The translations under genes were made by a program, and so were the position numbers. Below the pieces are notes generated by a model. That model searched no databases and was not told the DNA's origin. It saw nothing but the letters and a program-made list of their open reading frames with translations. From contig JAIVEN010000022.1 in assembly GCA_026686845.1 (NCBI GenBank), positions 29,858,001-29,922,000 on the forward strand: 64,000 nt of DNA, in the 5' to 3' direction. Every line of letters begins with the position of its first letter. The stretch's first letter is position 1. Origin of the DNA: Adenanthera pavonina. Its lineage: Eukaryota; Streptophyta; Magnoliopsida; Fabales; Fabaceae. Below are positions 1 to 10,952 of the stretch, piece by piece.

Positions 1-880
1 ATCTTTCCTCTTTATATTATCATTTATATATATATATATATATATCTCCTTTTTTTTTTAAATAAAGATATGACATTGGATTTCATGATCTTGATTTCTC
101 AGGAAAAATTTCTAAAAACAGATTTTCATATAAATCCTTTATTCATGAGTTTCAAATTCAAGCATTGGATGCATCATAAGCTTTTCTTAATAAATTCTAG
201 AATCGAAAAAAAATGACATATAACATAATGTTGGCACTGTTTATCCTCCCACAAGAATAACTAAACACAGTTACAAGGAGATTGCATTCAGCAGACAAAG
301 TACAAAGGCATAATTTCGATCACCCAGATCTAGTTTTAAGCTACGTATATTCAAAGACCACAAAGAAGAAAATTGACCGAAAGCTAGTGAAGATTTAGAC
401 CAAAACTCATGAGCTAAATGGCATCGACATCTCCGCTTAGTGTGCCTTTTCTTTAAACATTAAACCAAATGCCATTTAAGCATATCTCACAAACTCAAAT
501 CCAAATGCCATTTTGATAGAATTGGAACTCAGGAGCCTCACTGTGTTTATAAACCCAGACATGCTTTGGAAGAAGGGGAAATCCGAAATGAAGCTCATAT
601 CAACCATTTCTGGCGTGCATGCAAGAGAGGGGAGACCTCATTTCCAAAATTAAAACAAGATGAATAGGACTCGATGGATCCTGAAAAGAGGTTCAGATTT
701 GTTCATAACACATATGATGAGCCAGCCAAACAAATTATAATCTAAAACGAATTTCAGTCCCTAGGCAGCAAAACAGAATGCACAACCACATATATTTTAA
801 ACCACCAGCAATTTTGCTCCTAGATTTTACTCTAATCCATGGCATAAACTTAAAATTTGAAACGAGGGTTACCAATTGCA
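1..880. other. AT-rich spacer, no gene seen
   Basis: A (TA)n microsatellite lies at about 27-46. From about 200 to 780 the sequence is more mixed in composition and could be the transcribed but non-coding flank of a gene beyond the left edge. No open frame with recognisable protein similarity was found on either strand, so this is left as unassigned. Confidence 0.4.
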
Positions 881-889
881 GCCCCTGGT

Positions 890-1500
890 TCACCGATGCC
901 AGTCATTATGCTGTCCCTCTGGATACCCTCTCCCCTTTTCCTTCTCATCTTCGTTCTGAGCCACTTATTCGTCCTTCTCCTTCTGCTCTTTCGGCGTACT
1001 CTGTGGGATTTTTCAGTGCTGAAATTCCTCCTCTATTCCTCTCGGTCCTCCTTTTCTTTGGAAATTTTTTTTCGGCCTCCCACTTTCAGTCCCTGTGCTC
1101 AGCCCCCTTCCTCTCTCGTTTTGTTTCTTTGTTCTTCGCCTCACGTGGTTCGTGGCTCCCCGAGTTCCAGCCCCCTCTGCTCATTCCTTCAGTTTCTCGT
1201 ACGGCTATGCCTCCCCTTCAGACTCTCCATCATGCCTGAGCCCCCCCTTCAGCCCCAAACTTCCTCCATTTTTATGGCCTCCATCGTGCTTTGCTTATTC
1301 TCACGCGTGCTCCCTCTGTCTCCTTCTCGTGCACGTCTCCCTCTGCCTTTTTGTCCTTTAGCCTCCTGCTGCACCCTGACTCCCTCTCTCTCACGCATGC
1401 AACTCCCCCTGCTTTTTCGCCCGCGTCCTCTGCTTTTCTCTCTCATCGCGTCTTCACCTGCAGCTCCTCTGTCTCCCCCTGCTTCCACGCTGCCTGAGCC
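890..1500. other. Pyrimidine-rich tract (C/T-biased strand)
   Basis: About 600 bases whose + strand is strongly biased to C and T, unlike the AT-rich flanks. Several overlapping open frames (for example 857-1540 and 778-1239) exist in different frames here. They encode only Ser/Pro/Leu/Phe-rich low-complexity sequence, which is what such a tract gives by chance. I treat it as a composition anomaly, not a gene. Confidence 0.5.
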
Positions 1501-1524
1501 CTACATTAGGACTCAGGTCTTTTT

Positions 1525-1559
1525 GGGGTTGAAACGCTGAGTTTCAGCGTTTTAGCCCC
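1525..1559. other. Strong 16-bp-arm hairpin next to a T-rich run
   Basis: Arms at 1525-1540 and 1544-1559 are complementary with two mismatches around a 3-base loop; the core is AAACGCTGA / TCAGCGTTT. It ends the pyrimidine-rich tract and is followed directly by a T-rich run. In a plant this is not a rho-independent terminator. It may be the end of an old element or a cruciform-prone site. Confidence 0.6.
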
Positions 1560-1995
1560 TTTTTTATTTTTATTTTAATAAATTTTTTTATATTACTTTA
1601 TTAAAATTTTTTTTTTGAGTTTTGTTTTTAATTAGTTTTTTTTATTTTATTTTGGTTTTGTTTATTTTTCTATTTTTTGCTCTTTTTTTTTTAAACATTA
1701 ATCCCTTTTGAAATTTTGAAGAGTCAAGATACAGGGATAAGAATTTTTTTTTAGGCTATAAAGATAGGACTTTTTTGCTTATCATAAAAGATGGGAAAAC
1801 AATTTAATTGATTTAAAAGATCAAAAGAAAGGAACATGATTTTTAAAAACCTTAAGAAAGATTGGATTTGGAGAACATATGTTTTATTTATTATTATTTT
1901 TTATTTTTATAAAATCACGTTTAAATTGGCATCAAAAGGGAAATTGGTATTGATTTTTCTGTAATTTTATGTATGAAGCTTGGACAAAATATGGT
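1560..1995. other. AT-rich spacer, nothing recognised
   Basis: Long T and A runs. No frame, terminal repeat or RNA gene signal was seen. Confidence 0.5.
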
Positions 1996-2221
1996 ATTCA
2001 CGGACTCTTTTTAGAATATGAAGTAGTATTTATTATATATTTTTTAAAAAAATTCTTATTTAATTTATTCCAAAAAAAGAAAAAGAGATTAAATCAGGGT
2101 AGTTTTAGAAAAATATCTCAATTTTTTTAAAAAAATAAAGATAGTTAACTAACTTTAACTCCATTCTTAATTTGCATAATTTGATTAAAATAGCTTTATA
2201 TTAAGGATCAGAGAGAGAGTA
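1996..2221. mobile_element. Degenerate Stowaway-like MITE (family A)
   Basis: The interior shares its order of motifs with the copies at 25950, 59290 and 62123: a GTAGTATTTATTATA block, then a run ending AGAGATTAAAT, then TTATATTAAGGA near the right end. The right edge GAGAGAGAGT and the left edge are too worn to show clean terminal inverted repeats. Left boundary is estimated. Confidence 0.45.
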
Positions 2222-3091
2222 ATAAATATAGGCGAACTATGTTATCAATATTAAAAGTATAGTGCTCACATGAATCAATAAACTATGATATATCTAGGCG
2301 TTATTTGCATTTGAATTTGGACACTAGTCTCTTGAGATTATCGTTCATGTCACATAAAAGGCTTAAAGTCAATTTATTTGAATTGTAGATACCTACCATT
2401 TACCCTATTTATCCACTCTATTTTAATTGAAAAATTTATTGAGATTTAAACTAATTCAGATCAAGTTAAATATTGTATTTCTAATAGTCAAATTCAAAAT
2501 CTCTAATTAAGTTAGTACATCTTCTTACTAACTGAATTAAATACTTGGTAATCCCATTTATATGTCTTAAAAGAGCCACATTTTATTTCTTTCCCATTTC
2601 AAAATTGCAAGCCTCTTCTCTTCAAGAAGAAAAAAATCTGAGGGCTCTCTAGTGGCATTTTGTGCGTAGCAGCTATATATTTGTGACCAGAAAGAAAAGC
2701 CACAGCAAAGCCAACTTTTTTGAGCCTTATATATGTTCTGTCACGCCACGTGCTTCCGGCACTATATGTGTTTCGGTCTGTGATATTCCTTAACGTAGAA
2801 CGGATACAAAATATAATTAAACTAATAATAATTCCGACGACTGGACCACACTATGGTGGGCATTCCTATATGTATTTCACCTTTTTCATGTTTGAATTGA
2901 ATTTTTAGGGAGGCTATGAAAAACAAAGAACAATTTTTATGGTTCTGGATAAGGCTATGAGAACTCATGAGCAACCAAACAACCATAAGTTGAACAGAAA
3001 ATAAGCATTTCATTTCATCCATTTAATCTCAATTCTCAACGTAATTACTTCCTTTAGTAATATAATTATTTATTGGACAAACTTTTTTGTA
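2222..3091. other. Spacer, no gene seen
   Basis: Mixed sequence with one G-box core CACGTG at 2747-2752. No frame of note was seen, so the G-box cannot be tied to a gene. Confidence 0.4.
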
Positions 3092-3340
3092 CTTTCTCCG
3101 TTTTTTTTACCTGTTATTTAAAATTTTGATACACAAATTAAGAAATATAATTAATATATTAGAATTTGTTAATTTTCTATTATATATACTTTCAGAAAAA
3201 TAGACAGTAGAAAAGTGCAATTAGTGTTAGTTTTGACTTTTAGAATAATAAATAAATAATAATAATTAATATTATTTTAAAATAACAAATAAAAATAAAT
3301 AAAATTTTGCTTCAGAAGTCACAAATGAAAAGGAATGGAG
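3092..3340. mobile_element. Stowaway-like MITE (tentative)
   Basis: The left end TA-CTTTCTCCG and right end GGAATGGAG resemble the CTCC... ends of Stowaway elements. A related, more degraded sequence follows the MITE ending near 60182. The right TA duplication is not clean. Confidence 0.35.
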
Positions 3341-3449
3341 CATAATTTTTGTAGTATTGGTGCAGCACTTCGTCGCAATAGCTAGGGAGGAGATTGGGAC
3401 AAAGTTTAAAAGCTGGTATTGATGAGGGCTCATGAAATCTACCCTATTA

Positions 3450-3464
3450 GTGTGTGTGTGTGTG

Positions 3465-3494
<30 letters not shown>
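3450..3494. repeat. Compound microsatellite (TG)n(TA)n(TG)n
   Basis: Runs of TG, then TA, then TG dinucleotides are read directly. Such tracts are length-variable. Confidence 0.9.
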
Positions 3495-3495
<1 letters not shown>

Positions 3496-3496
3496 T

Positions 3497-3584
3497 AGAT
3501 ATATTTAATTAATAATAATATATATTTAAATTTATTTAAATTATTGAATTTATTTATATTATATTTATTTAATTAAATATATCT
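3497..3584. repeat. AT-rich inverted repeat, 16-bp perfect arms
   Basis: Arms AGATATATTTAATTAA (3497-3512) and its reverse complement (3569-3584) enclose 56 AT-rich bases. It begins right after the TG tract at TGTTAG, so it could be the start of a worn LTR running to about 4040. No target-site duplication supports that, so only the inverted repeat is called. Confidence 0.6.
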
Positions 3585-6500
3585 TATCCGAATGTGGTTT
3601 TTATCTTTATTAATAATAAAGATATCCAGAGTAATTTTAAAAGATAACGATAACTTAGTCGATATAGCAATTATCATTATTTGAATTTAAGATTCAAATT
3701 AATAGATAAATTAACTATTAAGTAACCTATAATGCTTATGCTATTCAATAAGAGGTTAAGTTGAGCAATAGACACACTAATCATTCTATGTTTATCTAGA
3801 GGTTCCTTGGTTAATGACGACCAATTCCCAACTATCATCACTGACACCATTCATTAATCAGAAGAGCTTCTCTGCATCTATTTTCTTCCAAATCATTAAT
3901 CTATTCCTATTTGAGGTATAATTACTGCATCAAATCATCTATGACTATGGTGGAAGGAATTTATGATCTTTTTCACTGCCTAGAAATTTGTAGAAAGACT
4001 TTGTGATTAATTCTTGATTATATATTACGAATATGTTCTACATGAAAGATATTAATGTATACCCTCTAGGATCAATGCCCTAAGAATCAAATAAGTCGAG
4101 TTGTCTGCAAAACGGAAGCACAAACCCAAAGGTAAAGATGATCAAAACTCTGAAACCCAATAGAACATGAGAATTCTAAGAACTCCAGAGGGATACGCCA
4201 CAAGAGAGAGATCAATTCTCTTAATAAGTCGAAATTTGTATTCTAGGAAGAACACAAAGAACTAGTGAAACTCACTAATTGAATAAACTTTGAATATTAT
4301 TAATATGTAGAAAGCATCACTACAAAGTTCTATAAATAAGAAAAGAAGAGTAAATCTTAACAAAACTCTAAGATTTATTAGATAAAGATAAGCTTTATCT
4401 AATAAAGTCTAAATTAAATTAAATTAAATTTAAACCTCTGATTGGTTCCTTTGAATACAAATAGGAAATCTCAAAATTATCCTAATTTTAATTTAAATCA
4501 AATCAAATCAAAGTAAAATAAATCTGAAAAAATAACCTAAAAATAATTGAAATATCCCATTAATTAAACTCTTTTATTATTGGGCCTTGATTTGGGAATT
4601 TGATCTCACTTGAAACTTGAACTTGAATCAAAATTATTATTCTTTTTTCAACAATGAGCTTAGAAGCATCTTACTCCTCAAATATGGGCTTATTCTTTTG
4701 TAATTTTTAGTTCAAGCCTTGTAATACTTCCTTCATAGTTTTAGTTCGATTTCGAGTCATTGAACCTCTAATAGTTTGTAATGAATCCTTTAGAACATTG
4801 GATTTTTATTATTGGACTTGCAGATTATAGCTTGGATGGTCTCCATTAGATATGTTCATTAAACTAATAACTAACATCAGGCTTCTTCTGGCTCCAGTAA
4901 CAAAGTGAATGCAAATCCTTATTCTTATGAAAAGGCATGGAAGAAAAGAAAGGCTCACGATCCTGCTCCAAAGATGGGAATTATCTTCATTTAGAGATAA
5001 GAGGAAGGGTAAATTCAAAGTTGCTGTATCAATTTTGCGAAGATCACTTTGGTGGATTCTACAGTCAGAGTATTTCAATTTTGAAGTTTTTTTTATGAAA
5101 TTCATATCCTTTGCATTAGTCAAAAATCCTTTTTCATTTTCAACCAAGGTTTTAATATTAGTGATGTCTTTCAATTTGATATTAAAGCTCCTTTAGATAA
5201 TTTTTCTGGTTTTAGGTTTGGTTCAATAGATAACCTGGAGGCAAAAAGATTAGTATCTCCTGGCTTCACTTGTGCTTATTTTTGTAAAATTACTTTATTA
5301 TAATAAAGTTCTCCTTTTATAAAAAAGAAAAAGATATGTTCATTAGACAAATAATATAAGAATCTGGAAAAAAAGGCAAATAAAATAAGAAAGTATACAT
5401 TTAATTAGCAAGGGATCCAATAAATCTGTTTATCGTTCATTTGAATTAAGTAAAATGAATATTCATTGTAAATTTTTTTGATCAATTAGTGAGGAAAAAT
5501 TTTCTGACGGAGAAAATTCAATGCTGATTTCTAAATCGTAAAATTTGAGTGACAATTTTTTCACGAAGATAATTAGACCAGATTTTACAAGTAATTATTA
5601 ATAGTAAATTTCCTTCCCCAAAAATTGAGGGGATACTAGAAAACTCCTTTACTTCAAACTTAAAACGGCTATAAAAACATTTCTAAAATCTTAATTATTG
5701 AATATATATATATATATATTAATTTGTCGATATATTTTTTGCCATATTCTTTATAGCAGCACACAAATTCGTGGCTAAATTTTAAGATCGGAGTTATCTA
5801 GCGACAGAAATTTGTCTCTATTTCCATGTTATTATATAAATATATGTATATATATATATATATATGCTTTTTAGCAGTGCAATTGTTGTGGTTAGTTTAA
5901 ACCACATGCATCTCGTGGTATTTTTCCTATGATGCACCGACAATTGTTTGTTATATTCGTAGTAATTAGTATAAGATATTTCTTACTAATATGCGCTGAT
6001 ACTTTTTAAATACCTATTTACAAAATATCTAATTTTTTTTAAAAGGTAAAAAATTAATTTTCAGTATGTATCATATATATATATATATATAATGAATAGG
6101 GTCAATGCGGTTCAATACTATTTAGACACTTCAAAGCATTTCTATAAATTAAAATAAACATTATATTTACTAATCACTTAAAAAAAATTGGGAACAGGTT
6201 TCTTGTGCCATAAAGACTACTCCAAAACTATTACTACATTATATTTTCTTTTACCATAAAAAATATATATTTTATCTAAAATTTAAATAATTTCTTTTCT
6301 CTTATTGGTGGGATTGCATGTGATAACTTTGATGGTCCTAAAGTTTTGAAAGTGACAACTGTTCTCTTGATGAATCAGATATAGAAGCTATTCTATTTAT
6401 GGATGATAGCTAGAGAAGAGATGTGATTGATACTATTCCTATTAGTATGAACCAAGTAGTAGGCAAATTTACAATGATTTTATGTATTTTGTCTTGTATT

Positions 6501-7229
6501 CAATATTATTAAAGAATTACAAATATGTTCTTAGTTTGCTTTTTTTTGTTGCAGCCTTATTTTTTGCGTTTTATGAATTATTCTGTTTTATATATACATA
6601 TCTCAAAAGTATTGTATCCTATATTATTAAATTTGACAATATCAATCTATCGAAACGCATTGTATTTTATACTCAAATGGTATTTGTGGATCATAGTATT
6701 TTCCCTATCCAAACACTTAATGAGCAACAATAAACCAATGCATATTCATCCTAGGTTACAATTAATTGATGACCACTAATTATTACATCCTAAGGATTCG
6801 ATGAAACAATCAAAACATTCACCTATATATATAGTCAATCTCCAAATAAAATGAAGAAACTCATATTAATTAGAAATATGGGAGTAAACAACTAATCTAA
6901 GAGCATGATCCTATTGAACAAAGCTTCTTAATTATTTAAAGATTTGTAAGCACAAATTCAAACAACCCCAAGTCTACGATGATATATATGTGTGGGCGCA
7001 CCCAACAGAGCAAGCTAGGAACTAAACAATCAAGCAGATGAATATGGTATATTGATTGCAGATTTCGGCATACAAATATGTGGTTCCATCGGCGAGGCCT
7101 ATAATTGTTAGAATTTCGTGTGTTTAAAACAGAAAAAACCAAGGAAAGTGAGAAAATTAATATCCATATTTATACAATTAATAATAGGCAGAAATACTCA
7201 TTGGGAATCAAACTAAAGATGGTGTTTAT
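3585..7229. other. Gene-free spacer with worn repeat sequence
   Basis: No credible gene on either strand. About 4040-4700 and 4800-5330 read like old retrotransposon sequence (a TATA-like CTATAAATAAG near 4331), but I could not fix a family or boundaries. (TA)n microsatellites occur at about 5704-5720, 5850-5865 and 6075-6092. Short open frames at 4809-5196 and 6482-6779 overlap in several frames and show no domain. Confidence 0.4.
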
Positions 7230-7606
7230 GTGCCTGTTTGACAGGATTTTCTGTTTTCTTGTTCTCAAAATAATTTTGTAAAATTGTTTTCGAGAATAAA
7301 TTTTGTAAACAAGAAAACAAAAAAATCTGTTTGAATGATTGTTCTCAAAATTATAACTAGTGAGTAATAGATGAGTTATTCAAAATTTATAATTTTACTA
7401 TTAATGAGGTGAGTGTTTTTCACCTTTTCTTTTATTTTCCAGAACAAAAACTACAAAACAACTTAAAGATGTTCTGAGTTTTCTATTATTTTATTTTTTT
7501 GTTTCTCAGAACAGTTTATTAAAAAGAGGTTTACCAAACAAGTTTTTTTATTTTTCTATTTTCAAAAATAAAAAAATTATTTTTAAAAACTGTACCAAAC
7601 AGGCAC
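7230..7606. mobile_element. MITE with GTGCCTGTTTG terminal inverted repeats
   Basis: The left end GTGCCTGTTTG and right end CAAACAGGCAC are perfect 11-bp inverted repeats, with looser pairing further in. Length is 377 bp with no coding frame. The ends resemble PIF/Tourist or hAT MITEs. Flanking bases (tat / cat) do not give an exact target duplication, so the superfamily is open. Confidence 0.65.
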
Positions 7607-8260
7607 CATGTCTCTTACTTCCTTTGTGCGTAAGTGCTTGCTTGATGTTTGCCCTGTTACGGTCAGAAATTTGAAGTTGTGATTGGCGCATAGACTAAGT
7701 CGACTTATTCAGCTTAATTACCCTAGCAAGCTTAAAAATTATCTTAACCAATCTACAACAAAATTTGAGAAATTAATCCCAAAGTTACTCATATAATAAT
7801 GGCCACTACATGGCCCGGCAAATGAAATTAAAAAAAAAAAACTTGGCAAAAACTTGTATACTTGAATATTGTTTCCTAATCAGGTTAGGATGGGTGGATC
7901 TTTTTTTTTTAACATATCATTAACCTCGTCGCTAACTCTTGTTATAAACACTTTTATCTTTTATTTTTCAAATTTAAAATCCACACATTTTTATCTAATG
8001 AAATAAAAATATCATTAAGTATATACGTTTACGTAATTTTGTCTAAATTATATATTAGGCCCGAAGTTTCTGTAGTTTGTTTGTGTGTGCATTTTTTTTT
8101 TAAAAAAATAAAAACCGTAAAAATATCTTTAGGCCCATATCTATGATCTAATTATTCTAAAATTAATCAATCATGATCTAATGTTATTTTATATATTATT
8201 ATCTAATAATTAATTTATTTTATTTTAAATTTTATTATCTATATTTATCTATAATTTATT
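7607..8260. other. Spacer, nothing recognised
   Basis: AT-rich sequence without frames or terminal repeats that I can support. Confidence 0.5.
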
Positions 8261-8555
8261 CTCCCTCTGTCCACATCTATAAAACCCTTAAAAAAAACTT
8301 ACACAAATTAAGAAAAATGATTAAAGTTATTTGAAAGTATTACTTTTGTCAAAAAATTACCATAATTTCAAAAATTCCCTTTATTTATTTCATTGACTTT
8401 CCTTATAAAGAGAGAGTGTTGATTTCTATAGTTAATTTAAGAAAGATATTTTTGAAAAAAAACTTATAAATGTTTCACCATATCATATAAAGTGTCTTAT
8501 TTTATTAAGGGACAAAAACTTTTTAATAAAGTCATATAAATGGAGATGGAGGGAG
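8261..8555. mobile_element. Stowaway-like MITE
   Basis: The left end CTCCCTCTGTCCACATCTAT and right end ATGGAGATGGAGGGAG form imperfect terminal inverted repeats of the CTCCCTCYGTCC type typical of Stowaway (Tc1/mariner) MITEs. Length is 295 bp, non-coding. The expected TA duplication is not exact. Confidence 0.65.
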
Positions 8556-9871
8556 CATTTAAATATATATTTTTTCAAGAATCTTACAAGCCATACCCTT
8601 TTGCAAAAAACACCTTGATGTATGAAACTGGAGCAAAAGAGATTTAAATCTAGAAATCAATTTTATCAACAATTAAAATTTGAAATAGTAATAATTATGT
8701 TTGTGACTACCATACAGGTGCCTATGTACATTGCATACACCAAGATACGTTGACTACTACCAATTTTAAAATATTAAAATATGGGTAAAGATATAACATA
8801 AATAGTTATATATATTCAATAAATTAACATTTGAAAAATAACAATAAAAAATTTTGAATTTTAAGCAAATTAATATTTCAAAAGAAATATAAAGATTTAA
8901 AAAATATATATACAGAATTAAGTTTTCAAATAAACTAATATGTGACTTTTGCAATGCAGGGGGTGTTCTTCGAAATCAAAAGTGGTCATACATAATAAAT
9001 AGTAACATGTCGTTATGTTTAATCATCATATTATATTAATTTTTCTAATTGACAAAAAGTATATATAATTATAGTTATAACGAAACTAATTATTATGTTA
9101 CATGAAAATCTTAAAAAGCTAATTATCAAAATAAATTACTTAATCTAAATTAAACAAATAAGAATAGTTACTAAATTAAATAAACAAGAACGTACATAAG
9201 GCATGCAATAAAACCAAATTAAATAAGTTGTTAAGTATTTCTTTATACATAATATCAGAGGTTGTATATTTTGTTTTACCTTTTCATCAAGAATTAATAG
9301 CTTCAAATCTCCTCTGCTACACACACAGAATACTGTAACATACAACTAAGCAAGTGTAAATATGGGCCTCAGTAAATTACATGAAAATTTTAAAAAGTTT
9401 TAATTCTTAAAACAAATTACTTAAATCCAAATTAATCTTTATAATTGCATTATGGAATTTTCAACTTGTTTATTACCACATAACAATGATCAAACAGTCA
9501 AACTATATAGTATATATTATATAATATTTTGGAATTGAATATAAAATAGACAACAATGTACAGAATGCATGAAACAAACTTAACTGTATAATTTGTGGAA
9601 TATTTATCTATATATAGTATTTGAGGCTTATAATTTGAGTGACCATCCTCATTAATAATTAAAATTGCTACAACAATCAAAATTGCTATGGCCCAATGTC
9701 TAGTTTCCATTATGTCATGAAAATATTCTTTATCGTTGCCTAATACCTCAAGCACATAGCATGCTTTAAGAAAGTAAGGATATGCATCATTAGTCGTTCT
9801 TATATCCTCATATGAAGTATAACATTTTCAAAATAGAATTATTTGGCATTGCAATTTGATAATTTTAAATT
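8556..9871. other. AT-rich spacer, nothing recognised
   Basis: Very AT-rich. The short open frames on the - strand (8766-8954, 9145-9345, 9498-9755) are Ile/Leu/Tyr/Phe-rich, as expected by chance from AT-rich DNA. Confidence 0.5.
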
Positions 9872-10706
9872 CACTACTAGAAAAATTGAAATTAGTGACA
9901 AACAAATCCATCACTAAATAGCAAAATCTATCACTAATTTCATATTTAGTAACAGAAATTTTTGTCACGAAGTCCATCAGAAATCTAGCATTCCTAATTT
10001 AAGTGAAGATACATATCCGTCACTAATTTAGTGATAGAAATGGTTATCACTAAAATCAAAATTGTTTCATCACAAGACTTTTTTTTAATTATTTGAAAGT
10101 ATGGTTAATTTCTTTTCTTTCCTAAGCTTCAACCTTCAACCCATAGACCTTCTCCAGCTCGAACTCACGTCCTCCTATGCTCTAACACCCATGCTTTATT
10201 AATTTTTAAGGAATGTGTGACTTCCTGATTCGAACCTATTACCTCTACATCTCAAAGTCTTTAACACTTCAATTTTGCCAGATGAACTGAAACTATCTCA
10301 CATTTTTTATACTCAAATTTTAATAAATAGATATTATTCAATTGGGAAAATAAATTTTTTTTATATTATTAATTTTCAAAGGAAAAGAAAAATATCATTT
10401 ATGTATATTATTTTTTAAAAAAGTTTTTTGCACATATTTTTATGAATTTTTATAATAAAAAAAATCCATCACTAATCTGTCACTACTTAGTGATGGATTT
10501 TCCGTTGTCATTAATCTATCACTGATTTAAATTTTTAGTGATAGAAATTAGTAATAAAATTCTATCCGTTACTAAATTTGTAAATAATGAATTAAAAATA
10601 ACGATTTTTTATATTCGTTACTAATCCATCACTGATACCCATGTTTAGTGACGGATTTCCGTCCATCACAAAATTTCCATCACGAATTCTAATTTTTCTA
10701 GTAGTG
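9872..10706. mobile_element. Non-autonomous CACTA element 1
   Basis: Ends CACTACTAGAAAAATT and its exact inverted copy AATTTTTCTAGTAGTG, with looser pairing for about 12 more bases, flanked by the 3-bp duplication ATT (9869-9871 and 10707-10709). Those are the hallmarks of the CACTA (En/Spm) superfamily. Length is 835 bp with no transposase. Subterminal regions carry more than ten copies, in both orientations, of a motif close to TTAGTGATGGA. In known CACTA elements such subterminal motifs bind the element's own protein. The interior holds a tRNA-like segment shared with the element at 32281. Confidence 0.92.
10227..10288 (-). other. tRNA-like A-box/B-box segment inside CACTA 1
   Basis: On the - strand, AGTTCATCTGG (10278-10288) fits most of an A box and AGGTTCGAATC (10227-10237) fits a B box, 40 bases apart, which is tRNA-like spacing. 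The same pair at the same spacing occurs in the CACTA element at 32281. It is not a foldable full tRNA as far as I can see. Confidence 0.5.
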
Positions 10707-10709
10707 ATT

Positions 10710-10952
10710 TATATCTCACCTGTGGTAGATTAAATTATTTAGCTCATTCGATCCACCTATTATAACCAATCAATCAGTGACTTGTAGTTGATTAAATTAT
10801 TTTACTTGTTTGGCCTGTATTTTATAATTTATTAACTTGGTCGATTGATTGACCCGTGACCCACGATGGATCAAATTATTTAATTTATTCGACTCGTAAT
10901 TTATAATAAATTTATATGTTCAATTAAAATATTGACCCATTTTATAATATTC
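10710..10952. repeat. Tandem array of ~70-bp units, left part
   Basis: Three diverged units, each with a core like GACCTGTGGTGGATTAAAT followed by an ATTTATAATA block. The same units resume at 13262, so a 2.3-kb sequence interrupts one array. The left edge abuts the CACTA element. Confidence 0.65.

Noticed and set aside
857..1540. 227-codon frame in the pyrimidine-rich tract
   Set aside because: Low complexity, overlapped by open frames in the other two frames, no domain or promoter-like context. Base composition explains it.
1525..1580. Hairpin plus T-run read as a rho-independent terminator
   Set aside because: Everything else in the window is plant nuclear DNA, where such terminators are not used.
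3492..4040. Possible solo LTR from TGTTAG to TTCTACA
   Set aside because: It has TG and CA ends, but the flanking five bases do not match and no TATA box or relative was seen.
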